Positions 1 through 8,921 of a stretch of DNA of 64,000 nucleotides are shown one piece after another. A program made the translations under genes and the position numbers. Location of the stretch: NCBI GenBank assembly GCA_021795965.1, contig JAJYOU010000011.1, forward strand, positions 1 to 64,000. Direction: 5' to 3'. Position 1 is the first letter of the stretch. Every line of letters starts with the position of its first letter. The notes below the pieces were generated by a model that worked only from the letters and a program-made list of their open reading frames with translations, ran no database searches and was not told the origin of the DNA. Origin of the DNA: Chloroflexota bacterium. Its GTDB lineage: Bacteria; Chloroflexota; Anaerolineae; Anaerolineales; Villigracilaceae.

Positions 1-81
1 GAGGAGTGAGCCGGGGAATTCTTTACTGGAAAATTGTTGGATAGGAAATAGATCTGGCTGAAATTAACGATTGAAGGATTT

Positions 82-106
82 AAAAAATGCTCCGCCATGT
101 GGCATC
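82..106 (-). terminator. weak terminator-like hairpin after murJ
   Basis: On the minus strand a short stem (GATGC pairing with GCATT, with a further CC/GG pairing inside) overlaps the murJ stop codon and is followed by six T. The stem is short, so this is a modest call. The remaining bases 1-81 show no gene I can support. Confidence 0.35.
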
Positions 107-1688
107 ATCCTTCCAGGCGATTTTTCAAAAAACGAAAGACAGACTGAACTTCGGAGACCTTCAAAAGGATTAGCCCTGCTCCGTAGAAGAGACTGCCCAG
201 TAACACTCCTCCCAAACCCTGCAGCCAGATGCTGGATTGGGAAGTGAAATGTAACCAGACCAGGATTGAAACAACCATGACCATGCTGGCTGCGATGTAC
301 TGAAGAGTTCCCTTGATAATATAACCCCCTTCGATGCCACCCAGCCTGCGGCGCATAAAAATGATCAGCATAACTGTCTCAAGCGCGGTGGCAAGCGAAT
401 TGGCAAGTGCAAGCCCACCATGCGGCATCCAGCCCCAAAATCCGAATAAAGCAGCAAAACCAAAACTGAAAACAGCGTTTAAACCCATCGCGGCTAACCC
501 GATCGCAACGGGTGTTTTCGTATCATGCAGGGCATAAAAAGCCCGGGAAAGGATCTCGACCAGGGAATGACCCACCAGACCGGCTGAAAACCAGAGTAAA
601 GCCCAGGAAACCATGCTGGTGGAGCGCGCATCAAATTGACCGCGTTCGAATAACAGGGCTGTGACAGGCTGCCTGAGGAGTATCAAACCAAGGCTGGCGG
701 GGATGGAGAGCAGCAAGACTCCACGCAAGGTGGCTGCCAGCGATAAACGCATCTCCTCCCGCTCACCGCGCGCGACTTGGGCGGAGAATGTTGGCAAGGC
801 GGCGGTGGCAATTGCCTGCGCGATCACGAACAAGGGCATGGTCATAACCATGCGCGCCACGTTGATGGCTGACAGGCTGCCTTCCGCCTGTCCGGATGCG
901 ATCATGGCGTTGATCACAAAGTTAATTTGGACTGCGGCAACGCCCAATAAGCGGGGAGCCATCAACCGTCCAACTTCGCGCACGGCTGGATTTTCCAGAC
1001 CAAAAGTGAAATGATATTCCAGCTTTTCCAGCTTCAACAAACCAGGTAACTGCACGCAAAGATGCATTAATGCACCAAGTACATAGCCCCAGGCAAGGCC
1101 ACGAATACCCAGCACCGGAACCAGAAAAAAGATACTCAGAATCCACCCGATCCAGTTAAATGCAGGAGCCAGGGCAGGCATCCAGAATTTTTGATGTGCA
1201 TTCAGGATTCCCATGACGAGACCGCTGACGGCAAAAATGGTCGGTGCGATTAATATGATGCGCAGCAGGTCAACCGTCAGGGCAACCAGTGCCGGGTCCA
1301 GGTCAGGTTTAAATACAAAAATGACATGCCGGACAAGTGTTGGAGCCAGGTAGACTGCCAGGGAGCTTACCAGGCTAAGCACCAGGATGACCAAGTTGGT
1401 GATTGAAGAAGCCAGTTTCCAGGCATCTTCACGGTCATTTCTGGTGAGAAATCCGGTAAATGTTGGAATAAAAGCTGAACCAAGCGCCCCCCCTGCCAGC
1501 AGATTAAATAACAGATCCGGAAAAGTTGCGGCTGCGTAAAAAGCATCCAACTGCTGGGTGGTTCCAAAAACGCGCGAAACCAGAATCTGACGCAACAGAC
1601 CGATGACATTGCTCAAGACAAATGCCATCATTACGATCCCGGCTGCCCGGGCAATCTGTCGGTTTGCAGATGAGGATTTTTCGTTCAC
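105..1688 (-). CDS. murJ: MurJ-family lipid II flippase
   Basis: Polytopic membrane protein of 527 residues, the usual MurJ length, with about 14 hydrophobic segments. The N-terminal region with GLLRQILVSRVFG and the segment GGALGSAFIPTF are typical of the MurJ/MviN family of the MOP exporter superfamily, which flips lipid-linked peptidoglycan precursor across the cytoplasmic membrane. The start is GTG. No good ribosome site precedes it; a TATAAT box ends only seven bases upstream, so the message may be leaderless. The gene stands alone, divergent from the phospholipase-like gene. Family assignment is secure; flippase activity is inferred from the family. Confidence 0.93.
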   Translation of the reverse strand: MNEKSSSANRQIARAAGIVMMAFVLSNVIGLLRQILVSRVFGTTQQLDAFYAAATFPDLLFNLLAGGALGSAFIPTFTGFLTRNDREDAWKLASSITNLVILVLSLVSSLAVYLAPTLVRHVIFVFKPDLDPALVALTVDLLRIILIAPTIFAVSGLVMGILNAHQKFWMPALAPAFNWIGWILSIFFLVPVLGIRGLAWGYVLGALMHLCVQLPGLLKLEKLEYHFTFGLENPAVREVGRLMAPRLLGVAAVQINFVINAMIASGQAEGSLSAINVARMVMTMPLFVIAQAIATAALPTFSAQVARGEREEMRLSLAATLRGVLLLSIPASLGLILLRQPVTALLFERGQFDARSTSMVSWALLWFSAGLVGHSLVEILSRAFYALHDTKTPVAIGLAAMGLNAVFSFGFAALFGFWGWMPHGGLALANSLATALETVMLIIFMRRRLGGIEGGYIIKGTLQYIAASMVMVVSILVWLHFTSQSSIWLQGLGGVLLGSLFYGAGLILLKVSEVQSVFRFLKNRLEG

Positions 1689-1695
1689 GGGAGGG

Positions 1696-1701
1696 ATTAT
1701 A
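1696..1701 (-). promoter_or_regulatory. -10 box immediately upstream of murJ GTG
   Basis: TATAAT on the minus strand ends seven bases before the GTG start of murJ. I find no convincing -35 hexamer at 16-18 bases. If active, transcription would start at or next to the start codon. Confidence 0.45.
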
Positions 1702-1831
1702 CTCTAGAGGGTTTCATCAGAAAAATTTTGGAGGAACGCTCGAATCCCCTCAATTTATTGGTAAAATGACCACTGAACAGCGATCCATGGTAATGTGATT
1801 TAATTATGAATGTGGTTCCCGAGGAAAGTAA

Positions 1832-3010
1832 ATGTTTAAAACCAAGAAACTGAATTCTTTAAAAACAGCATTGGCGTTTGGTGCACTGTTACTTGCGATT
1901 TTGAGTTGCACGATCAGCCGTGTTGAACCACTGACAACGCCCACCGCCCCATCGGCTAATTTCACCCCTGATTATACGGGTTTGGGCACCCCGGTTCGAA
2001 ATAGTAATTTAATTGGAATTCCGATGCAGGTCGGTTATGGTTATCGATCTGCGTTTTTTGATGTTTATTTTACAGATCCTTTGAATACCAATGCTTCCAA
2101 GCACGAGGGTGGATTGGATATGCCGCTGGATAAATCCATCGATGAAGCCCGAATTTCCATTGATCTGGCAATCTACAGCATTAATTCCTACCCAATTCGC
2201 GATGCCTTGATCAGGGCAAAGAAACGCGGCGTTGAGGTTCGGATGGTGATGGAAAGTGACAACATGAAAGACCCTGTCCCGCTGGAGTTGAAAAAAGCCG
2301 GGATCCCGATCGTGGGGGATCGCAGGCAGGGACTGATGCACAACAAATTTATGGTTGTCGATCGTGCCGAGGTCTGGACGGGGTCCATGAATTTCACTGT
2401 TTCAGGGATCTATGAAGACAACAATAATTTAATTCGCATTCACTCAAACAAGGTTGCCAAAGATTATTTAGTCGAATTTGATGAAATGTTCAAGCATGAT
2501 TACTTTGGACCGGATACGGTTGCTGAGACCCCTTATCCGTATGTCGTCATCGATGGAATGCCGATGGAAATATATTTTTCCCCGGATGATCATGTTGCGA
2601 ACAGGATTGCCCAACTTTTGCGGGGAGCCAAGCAGAGTATTTATTTCATGAGCTATGCTTTAACTGCGAATGACTTCGGTGAAATACTTAAGGATAAATC
2701 CCAGGAAGGGATGCCAATTGCCGGGATCCTGGAAGATTCTCAAATCAAGTCAGGACTGGGAAGTGAATATAATTTCCTGAAACAGGCGGGCATGTCGATC
2801 TATAAAGACGGGAATCCAGGTTTGATGCATCATAAGGTTTTTATCATCGACCAACAGATTGTCATCACGGGGTCATATAACTTTACTTCCAGTGCTGAAA
2901 CAACCAATGACGAAAATGTGACGATAATTTTTGACAAACAGGTTGCGGCGCGTTACATGGAAGAATATCAGAGGGTATACACCCAGGCAATCAAAGCTCA
3001 GAATAATTAA
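1832..3010 (+). CDS. phospholipase D-like lipoprotein
   Basis: Protein of 392 residues with a lipoprotein signal (LAILSC, lipid-modified Cys about residue 26), a short Thr/Pro linker, and two phospholipase D HKD motifs: HNKFMVVD near residues 170-177 and HHKVFIID near 333-340, each followed by TGS and NFT. Two HKD motifs in one chain make a complete active site. Family members hydrolyse or transfer phosphodiester bonds in lipids or nucleic acids; the substrate cannot be told here. The lipobox places it outside the cell on the membrane. GAGGAAAG precedes the ATG by a few bases. It is transcribed alone; the ECF sigma gene follows about 250 bases later in the same direction. Confidence 0.85.
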   Translation: MFKTKKLNSLKTALAFGALLLAILSCTISRVEPLTTPTAPSANFTPDYTGLGTPVRNSNLIGIPMQVGYGYRSAFFDVYFTDPLNTNASKHEGGLDMPLDKSIDEARISIDLAIYSINSYPIRDALIRAKKRGVEVRMVMESDNMKDPVPLELKKAGIPIVGDRRQGLMHNKFMVVDRAEVWTGSMNFTVSGIYEDNNNLIRIHSNKVAKDYLVEFDEMFKHDYFGPDTVAETPYPYVVIDGMPMEIYFSPDDHVANRIAQLLRGAKQSIYFMSYALTANDFGEILKDKSQEGMPIAGILEDSQIKSGLGSEYNFLKQAGMSIYKDGNPGLMHHKVFIIDQQIVITGSYNFTSSAETTNDENVTIIFDKQVAARYMEEYQRVYTQAIKAQNN

Positions 3011-3207
3011 AGCGGGGAAAGTAACTTTATTCATGAAACTGCGACTAATAAGATAGAACTCATTGATGGATTTTACGTGTATCCCTCACGATCAGTCATT
3101 GACGTTAATCGCCAGAAGCAGAATATTTACCAACCTTACAGATGGAAAACAGGAATTGGATTTCCAGGGCAGCGCTGGCCGACCGGGACGAAGTCGGTAG
3201 GTCGAAA

Positions 3208-3216
3208 TGGTATACT
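3208..3216 (+). promoter_or_regulatory. extended -10 promoter before the ECF sigma gene
   Basis: TGG followed by TATACT forms an extended -10 element, 42 bases before the ATG at 3259. A poorer alternative (TTGACG at 3099-3104 with an AT-rich stretch about 17 bases on) lies further upstream. The extended -10 lies inside the longest open frame, so it supports the later start. Confidence 0.45.
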
Positions 3217-3258
3217 TTAATTGACCAACCCTTAAGTTCAGTGTCAAGGTATTCCATT

Positions 3259-3798
3259 ATGCCCATGCAAGACCAATTTAACCTACAGGATCTTCAAGGT
3301 CTTGATCCTGAAATGATCAGCGCGATTTACGACCGGTATTTTCCTGAAGTTTACCGGTTTGTATGTTATCGTTTGAACAATGAACATGCCGCAGAAGATA
3401 TTGCTAGCGATGTTTTTATTCGTCTGATCGAAGCGCTGCATGCTAGCCGCGGTCCACAATCGAATTTGAGATCATGGCTCTATGCCACCGCCAGCCATAT
3501 TGTGAATGATCACCTCCGAAAAACGTACCGGCAGCCCCAAAGCGAACTGCAAGAGATGATCCCTGACAAAGCCGCGGCGCTGGATCTGGATTATGAGCGG
3601 CAGGATGTCGAAAACAGATTGAAAGAAGCCATGACAGTATTAACGGAAGATCAACAATATGTTCTCACCTTGCGTTTCAGCCAGGGTTTCTCCCTCGAAG
3701 ATACTGCAATTACGATGAATAAAAACGTAAATGCTGTCAAACAGCTTCAATTCCGAGCCTTATCAGCTCTTCATCGAATCCTGAACGATAGAACATGA
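3259..3798 (+). CDS. ECF-type RNA polymerase sigma factor
   Basis: The frame is open from 3142, but homology-like sequence begins only after Met at 3259, giving 179 residues, the normal ECF size. Sigma region 2 is seen in AIYDRYFPEVYRFVCYRL followed by an AAEDIASDVF helix; region 4 lies in the last 60 residues (TEDQQYVLTLRFSQGFSLED and a helix-turn-helix ending in a basic run). It directs RNA polymerase to a small regulon. The stop overlaps the next start by four bases (ATGA), so it is translationally coupled to a membrane protein likely to act as its regulator. No zinc-binding anti-sigma motif is seen next door, so the control mechanism is unclear. Confidence 0.87.
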   Translation: MPMQDQFNLQDLQGLDPEMISAIYDRYFPEVYRFVCYRLNNEHAAEDIASDVFIRLIEALHASRGPQSNLRSWLYATASHIVNDHLRKTYRQPQSELQEMIPDKAAALDLDYERQDVENRLKEAMTVLTEDQQYVLTLRFSQGFSLEDTAITMNKNVNAVKQLQFRALSALHRILNDRT

Positions 3799-4793
3799 AC
3801 GAAAACACCCTTTTTGATAACCTGGAAATTTGTTTGCAAAACCTCGCAAAAGGCGCAGATCTTGAAACTTGTCTAAAACTTTTTCCAGGACAGGTGGACG
3901 ATTTGCGTCCTCTTTTGATTGCTGCCCTTGAGGCTCAAAATGCTATAGTAAAGGGAATCCCTGAAGCGGTCCAAAAGCGGGGAAAAGAGCGGATGCTTCT
4001 CAAGGCTGCTGAACTGCGGGCTACGGACAAGGCTGTGGTTCTTTCCCCAAAAAACAATAAAACAACCTGGTCGAAGGAGCGGTTTTACCGCCTGGCTGTG
4101 ATCGCCCTCGTGGTTCTGGCATTTCTCCTGAGTGGTGGCACCGGGCTGGTATCGGCCTCAAGTAATACTCTACCTGGGGATCGACTTTACCCGGTCAAGA
4201 GAAGTTGGGAGGGGGTTCAACTATTTTTTGTGGTCGATCCGAACACAAGAACCACTCTTCAAAATGGATTTGAACAGGAACGTGTGCACGAAATCGAAGA
4301 GTTATACGCGGAAAAACGGTTTGAACAGGTGAATTTCACAGGCGTTGTCCAATCCTGCAACCTGAATATTTGCATCGTTGAAGGATTGCAGGTTATCACC
4401 CCTGCTGGAAAAACCATTGATCCGGCGATAGTTGCCGGTTCAATGGTTTGGATTTTGGGTGAGACAGATGATGGCTTGGTTGAAGCCGAGAAATTTACAC
4501 TAATTTCAGGGTCTGCTCCCTCAACGTCGATTCAAAACAATGAAGTTCCTCCTACCGGCGAAGCCAAAGAGGATTTAATGGAACCGACCGAAAGTCCGGA
4601 CGCGATTGAAACCCCCGAGGCGACCGAGGTTCAGGAAAAAAATACTTTGGAACCTGAGAGTACGTTAGGAGTCAACCCGACACCTGAGAAGGAGGCTGGT
4701 TCTCCAACTGAAATAAAGTTGTCCGAGCAATCTACATCGGAAAGCACGCAGGAAAACGATTCAAACACTAAGACCACAAATGAAGGCGGTTGA
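3795..4793 (+). CDS. DUF5667-type single-pass membrane protein, putative sigma partner
   Basis: 332 residues: a cytoplasmic part (1-97) with a helical segment, one membrane helix (about 98-118), then SSNTLPGDRLYPVKRSWEG, the hallmark of DUF5667 (about 120-180). A small beta-rich segment (about 180-236) follows, then a long acidic Ser/Thr/Pro/Glu-rich tail. Overlap with the sigma gene suggests an anti-sigma or sensor role: the cytoplasmic part could bind the sigma factor while the outside part senses envelope state. That role is inference; no HxxxCxxC zinc motif is present. The low-complexity tail looks like a cell-wall spacer. Confidence 0.75.
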   Translation: MNENTLFDNLEICLQNLAKGADLETCLKLFPGQVDDLRPLLIAALEAQNAIVKGIPEAVQKRGKERMLLKAAELRATDKAVVLSPKNNKTTWSKERFYRLAVIALVVLAFLLSGGTGLVSASSNTLPGDRLYPVKRSWEGVQLFFVVDPNTRTTLQNGFEQERVHEIEELYAEKRFEQVNFTGVVQSCNLNICIVEGLQVITPAGKTIDPAIVAGSMVWILGETDDGLVEAEKFTLISGSAPSTSIQNNEVPPTGEAKEDLMEPTESPDAIETPEATEVQEKNTLEPESTLGVNPTPEKEAGSPTEIKLSEQSTSESTQENDSNTKTTNEGG

Positions 4794-4806
4794 GTCTGTT
4801 ATTAAA

Positions 4807-5322
4807 TTAAACAAATACCCAGAGCAGCCAGAAAAAAATCATTAAGAGGGCGATGCCGAAAACGGCAGCGAAGGTCCAACCAAAACCAATTAGCCATCCT
4901 TTGACCGCGACCAGAGCCAGGCGCCAATTTTTCATGCGCGAGGTTTCGATGCCAAATAAAGCAAGCGGGGTCAAAATCAAGGCAGCGAAAGGGGTCAGGA
5001 ATAAGGCAGAGATCATACCAGCGGTGTAAGCGACAAGGATCGAACTCCAGGGAGTACCCGTTTCACGCATTTTCGCGGTAATAATGAAATTGTCCGCGAC
5101 ATTCCCTGCCAGCATAAGAAGGCTGATCAGGGCGAAAATGAGCCAGTGCCAGAGGTTCATATTCCCCGCAGAAGCCTGGATCAAAGCATAAGCCAGCGCT
5201 GAAATCCAGATGATCGTGATTCCAGGGAAAATGGGGATCACCAATCCGAGGAGTCCGACCAGCATAAAGGTCAGTGTCACCAGCCGAAGCAAAAATTCAC
5301 CGAGCATTGCGGTTTCGATCAT
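4807..5322 (-). CDS. DUF456 family membrane protein
   Basis: 171 residues, almost wholly hydrophobic with five or six membrane segments; the GLLGLVIPIFPGITIIWI segment near the start and the following pattern match DUF456, a bacterial membrane family of unknown function. AAAGGAA lies nine bases before the ATG. It converges with the DUF5667 gene, leaving only 13 bases between the two stop codons, and is otherwise isolated. Confidence 0.78.
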   Translation of the reverse strand: MIETAMLGEFLLRLVTLTFMLVGLLGLVIPIFPGITIIWISALAYALIQASAGNMNLWHWLIFALISLLMLAGNVADNFIITAKMRETGTPWSSILVAYTAGMISALFLTPFAALILTPLALFGIETSRMKNWRLALVAVKGWLIGFGWTFAAVFGIALLMIFFWLLWVFV

Positions 5323-5484
5323 TGAACTATTCCTTTAAATAAACCACTCAACTTCATCTTTCAATTATATTACTCAAGCACAACTGGCTGCATTCAAGAG
5401 CAGGCTTATCTCTCAGGGAGGCTATCGCTGGAAAGATTTGAAGAGGCAAGCGTTAAAAAGGACTCTCGAGCCCACCCGGTTACC

Positions 5485-5523
5485 AATAAAAAGTCTGGAC
5501 AGTTCAAATGAGCTGCCCAGACT
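5485..5523 (-). terminator. serS intrinsic terminator
   Basis: On the minus strand AGTCTGGGCAG and CTGTCCAGACT form an 11-bp stem with one G-U pair around a 10-base loop, followed by TTTTTATT. It sits just after the serS stop. Confidence 0.85.
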
Positions 5524-5549
5524 GATCAGGCGGAGAATAAGCAGACGGG

Positions 5550-6827
5550 TTAGCCGGGTTTGATCAGGTCAATCCCGCCCATCCAGGGTCGCAGAACCTC
5601 GGGGACGACGATCGAACCATCTTCCTGCTGATAATTTTCCATGACAGCGATCAGAGTTCGCGGCAGCCCGAGCCCTGAACCGTTGAGTGTGTTCAACAGA
5701 CGCGTTTTGCCGCCATCGAGTGGGCGGTATTTGATGTTTGCGCGCCGTGACTGGAAATCGGTGTCGTTGGAAACTGATGATACTTCCAGCCATTCATCGC
5801 AACCAGGAGCCCAGACTTCGAGATCATAGGTCATGCTGGCGCCAAAACCAAGGTCCCCGGTGCAAAGCTGTTTAACCCGGTAGGTCAGCCCCAAACCGGC
5901 GCAGGTTTCTTCCGCATCTTTGAGCATTTTGAGGTGCATGCTTTCGGAATCTTCGGGCTTGGAGTAGATATACATTTCGACCTTGTCGAACTGGTGACCG
6001 CGTTTGATCCCGCGCACATCCCGACCAGCGCTCATTTTTTCCCGCCGGAAGCAAGGGGTATAAGCGGTGTATTTAAGCGGCAGGCTGGCTTCGTCCAGGA
6101 TTTCATCCATATGCAGACCGGTCAGGGGAATTTCGGCAGTTGGCACAAAGTAAAAATCTTCTTCATGATCCTTGTAGAGGTTATCCGCAAATTTGGGCAG
6201 CTGTCCTGCGGCGTAGACCGTGGCGGTTTTGACCATGAAGGGTAAATATTGTTCACGATAGCCCTGCTGTCGCGTGTGCAGGTCAAGCATCCAGGAAATC
6301 AGGGCTCGCTGCAGCTTGGCGCCGGCTCCGCTCAAGACATAAAAGCGTGAACCGGTTAATTTTGAACCGCGCTCAAAATCGATGATCCCGAGGGCGGGCC
6401 CCAGGTCCCAGTGAGCTTTCGGCGTAAAGCTGAACTTACGTTGCTCTCCAACCGTCTTGATCACGACATTTTGGCTGTCATCGACTCCATAAGGCGTGCG
6501 CGGGTCCGGGATATTGGGAATGGTGTCAGTCAAGGATTTTAATTTTGCATCTGTTTCAGAAACCTGCCGGTCCAATTCAGCAATCTTCTCACCCACAAGG
6601 CGCATGGCTTCAACTTTCGCCTGTCGTTCGACAGGCGCCTTCATTTTGCCGATCTCCTTCGAGACGGCATTGCGTTCGGCTTTAAGAGCTTCCACTTCCA
6701 CCAGCAGCCCGCGGCGTTTTTCATCCAACGTGAGGATTAGATCGACGGGAGCAGGGTCATCCTGCCTGTCTCGGAGTGATTTGCGTACAAGCTCGGGATT
6801 TTCTCGAATAAGGTTGATATCCAACAT
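5550..6827 (-). CDS. serS: seryl-tRNA synthetase
   Basis: 425 residues from the ATG at 6827 ([14 protein letters not shown]), preceded by GAGGAGTACTGAC; the frame is open further upstream but that stretch is the T-box leader. The N-terminal region is the long helical arm that contacts tRNA(Ser); the class II core shows motif 2 ([20 protein letters not shown]) and motif 3 ([20 protein letters not shown]). It charges tRNA(Ser) with serine. Regulation by uncharged tRNA(Ser) through the upstream T-box is strongly indicated. It has its own promoter and terminator. Confidence 0.97.
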   Translation of the reverse strand: MLDINLIRENPELVRKSLRDRQDDPAPVDLILTLDEKRRGLLVEVEALKAERNAVSKEIGKMKAPVERQAKVEAMRLVGEKIAELDRQVSETDAKLKSLTDTIPNIPDPRTPYGVDDSQNVVIKTVGEQRKFSFTPKAHWDLGPALGIIDFERGSKLTGSRFYVLSGAGAKLQRALISWMLDLHTRQQGYREQYLPFMVKTATVYAAGQLPKFADNLYKDHEEDFYFVPTAEIPLTGLHMDEILDEASLPLKYTAYTPCFRREKMSAGRDVRGIKRGHQFDKVEMYIYSKPEDSESMHLKMLKDAEETCAGLGLTYRVKQLCTGDLGFGASMTYDLEVWAPGCDEWLEVSSVSNDTDFQSRRANIKYRPLDGGKTRLLNTLNGSGLGLPRTLIAVMENYQQEDGSIVVPEVLRPWMGGIDLIKPG

Positions 6828-6849
6828 GTCAGTACTCCTCTTTAAGGAA

Positions 6850-7115
6850 ATTAAATACCGCCCCTCCTTTGCAGGACGAGGGGCGGCTCGTGGTACCACC
6901 TGCGTTTTCTGTTCTTTCCGAGTGGAAAGATGACAGACTCGGCTTGCGCGCTAACGGGCGAACCCGGCTTCCTTACGACCGCCGATGAGCGATCCCTGCG
7001 GGAGCAATTGGCTGTGAAACACAGCCGCCGGAATGGATTTCTCTGTTTTGCCTGCTGCCTTTCAGCGGTTGGCAGCTCTCTGCGAGGGAAGACAGGTACT
7101 TGTTCCCGGGTTATC
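6850..7115 (-). promoter_or_regulatory. T-box leader of serS, probable UCC specifier
   Basis: Minus-strand leader with the conserved T-box AGGTGGTACCACGA (6901-6888) followed directly by a terminator stem CCGCCCCTC/GAGGGGCGG (6886-6858) and a T-rich run. Upstream, AAGTACC and GAGAGCTGCC with GGCTG/AAAGGCAGC-like pairing fit stem I. GAAATCCATT then gives a specifier loop with UCC (7037-7035, a serine codon) followed by A. Uncharged tRNA(Ser) should stabilise the antiterminator and allow serS reading. T-box and terminator are certain by eye; the specifier register is my best reading. Confidence 0.88.
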
Positions 7116-7126
7116 TTTGTTTTTAG

Positions 7127-7154
7127 ATTATAACTCCCCGGATTTTTGTGTCAA
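7127..7154 (-). promoter_or_regulatory. serS promoter
   Basis: TTGACA (7154-7149) and TATAAT (7132-7127), both perfect, with a 16-base spacer on the minus strand. The -35 box covers the stop codon of the upstream M48 protease gene. Confidence 0.85.
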
Positions 7155-8305
7155 GCCCCAGCCTGGTTGGGGATAACATAATGATTAGCCATCGCGATCC
7201 GTTCACCCAGGGGAGGATGTGTATAAAACAGGAACACGACCCATTTTTCCGGGTCAATTTCCCCCAGGTTCTGGTTTGCCAAGCGGGTGAAGGCTGAAGC
7301 AAAAGCATCCTTTTTGCCGGTTGCTTCGAGGGAGTAACGATCTGCCAGGCTCTCGCGCCAGCGGGAAAAGGAGTTTTCCAGAGGCATGGTCAGCAAACCA
7401 TAGAGACTGATGATCAGTATCAGCGCCGGGAAAGCAGCAGCATCGGCGATATTGATGAAACCAAAGGTCGCGACCGCCCAATTTAATGCCAATGAAGCCA
7501 AGTAGAGCCCCAGGGTCGTCACAAGAGTCCCAAATCCGATCAACCACGGCAGATCATGATGGACATGATGTCCGAGTTCGTGAGCCAGGACAGTTTCAAT
7601 CTCGTCCAGCGAAAATTCGTTGATGAGCGTATCTCCCAGCACAATCCGGCGGGTATTTCCAATCCCAGTCAACGCGGCATTGGCAGCCTTGGTGCGGCGG
7701 GACATGTCAAACTTGAAAACGCCTTTGACCTTCGTATGGGATTTGTTTGCCAACTGCAGCAAGCGTTCTGCCAGCTCGGCATGTTCCTCGCCAAGCGGAA
7801 CGTACTTGTTGAATAAAGGCATAATCAGGACCGGCGAAAGGTTCACAGCCAGCACCTGGAACACCAGCAGCCCAACTGCAGCCCAGAGCCACCAAAGAGA
7901 GCCGCTGACACGCAGCGCCAGGTAGAGCAGTTCAAGCAGGATCAACCCAATTGGAAGGGAGATCGCCAGGCCTTTTAGTTGATCCACGAGCCAATCATTA
8001 AGGGTCTGGTTAGACTGATCAAAGCGGTGCGGCAGAACGAAACCACCGTAATAATTCAACGGGAATTCGAGCAGGGTCGAAAACGCCGAAAATATCAGGA
8101 CAAAGACGGGCACCAGGAACCAATCATTCTGCATCAGGGTCCAGTTGCTGGTTAACCAGCTGCGCAACCCAACCGCCCAGCCTGCTGCCAGCCATGCAAA
8201 CGTGTAAACCAGGCTGAAAACATTTTCCACCAACCAGAGGCGACGTTTTATGCGGTTATATTCCCTGGCTTGTTTTTGTTTCTCGATATCAATTGTTGTC
8301 ATCAT
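7151..8305 (-). CDS. M48 family metallopeptidase (Ste24/CAAX protease-like)
   Basis: 384 residues with several membrane helices. The zinc motif HELGH occurs in VLAHELGHHVHHD, and a downstream E..S..AD helix (RWRESLADRYS) supplies the third ligand, as in M48 peptidases. The length and N-terminal transmembrane layout fit the Ste24/CAAX prenyl protease 1-like branch rather than short HtpX. Such enzymes act at the inner membrane in protein quality control or maturation. It is last in a run with the RNase H and cysteine hydrolase genes (20-base gap); its stop codon contains part of the serS promoter. Two ATG codons lie in tandem at the start; either could be used. Confidence 0.88.
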   Translation of the reverse strand: MMTTIDIEKQKQAREYNRIKRRLWLVENVFSLVYTFAWLAAGWAVGLRSWLTSNWTLMQNDWFLVPVFVLIFSAFSTLLEFPLNYYGGFVLPHRFDQSNQTLNDWLVDQLKGLAISLPIGLILLELLYLALRVSGSLWWLWAAVGLLVFQVLAVNLSPVLIMPLFNKYVPLGEEHAELAERLLQLANKSHTKVKGVFKFDMSRRTKAANAALTGIGNTRRIVLGDTLINEFSLDEIETVLAHELGHHVHHDLPWLIGFGTLVTTLGLYLASLALNWAVATFGFINIADAAAFPALILIISLYGLLTMPLENSFSRWRESLADRYSLEATGKKDAFASAFTRLANQNLGEIDPEKWVVFLFYTHPPLGERIAMANHYVIPNQAGA

Positions 8306-8325
8306 GATTCGTCCAGTCCAATAGT

Positions 8326-8889
8326 TCAGTGAATTTTTTCTGCGCCGAGTTGAGAAATGACCTCTTCGGTGGTCATCAGCGTACCATAGGATTTAAATGC
8401 AGCCAAAAAAGCTGCCTGGACCTGCTGTGCGGGCACAATGTTTTCTTTATAGACTAATTGGCGGGTAGCGCAGGCGTCCTCAACAATTGTGACTTTGAAA
8501 CCCAGGTCAGCGGCTGCGCGCACAGTCGCGTCCACACACATATGTGTCATCATTCCGCAGATCACCACTCGTTCGATCTCCCAATTCTGAAGTTGTTCCA
8601 GTAAATCCGTCTCCCTGAAGCTGTTGGGGAACTGCTTATGGACGATGGGTTCACCTTCAAAATGAGCAACCAGGTCGTGGATGCGAATTCCTTCTGTGCC
8701 TGGGATGAAAAATGTCGTACCGGGTTTGCGGGATTCATGTTGGATGTGGATGTGCCGGCCGCCATGTTCGCGGAAGCACTGCAGCAGTGCTGCAGCTTTT
8801 TTAGCGGCAGGGAGAGCGCCTTCCAGTTCCATTTTTCCGCCCGGAAAATAATCATTTTGGATATCAATCATCAAGAGCGCAATGTTCAA
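8326..8889 (-). CDS. isochorismatase-like cysteine hydrolase
   Basis: 187 residues, the usual size for the family. The catalytic triad of isochorismatase-like hydrolases is visible: Asp9 (LMIDIQNDY), Lys85 (VHKQFPNS) and Cys118 (CGMMTHMCVDATVR). Members hydrolyse amides such as nicotinamide, N-carbamoyl compounds or ureidoacrylate; the substrate cannot be assigned. The start is TTG, supported by AAGGAG eight bases upstream. It is followed closely by the M48 peptidase gene and preceded by the RNase H gene, all on one strand. Confidence 0.85.
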   Translation of the reverse strand: MNIALLMIDIQNDYFPGGKMELEGALPAAKKAAALLQCFREHGGRHIHIQHESRKPGTTFFIPGTEGIRIHDLVAHFEGEPIVHKQFPNSFRETDLLEQLQNWEIERVVICGMMTHMCVDATVRAAADLGFKVTIVEDACATRQLVYKENIVPAQQVQAAFLAAFKSYGTLMTTEEVISQLGAEKIH

Positions 8890-8921
8890 ATTTAATCTCC
8901 TTGGAGGTTTTTGCGAACGGA

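Noticed and set aside
3142-3258. Longer N-terminus for the ECF sigma factor
   Set aside because: No ribosome site, and the extended -10 lies inside this stretch; the family fold begins after Met at 3259.
6828-6899. Longer N-terminus for seryl-tRNA synthetase
   Set aside because: This stretch is the T-box and terminator of the leader; the family start and ribosome site are at 6827.
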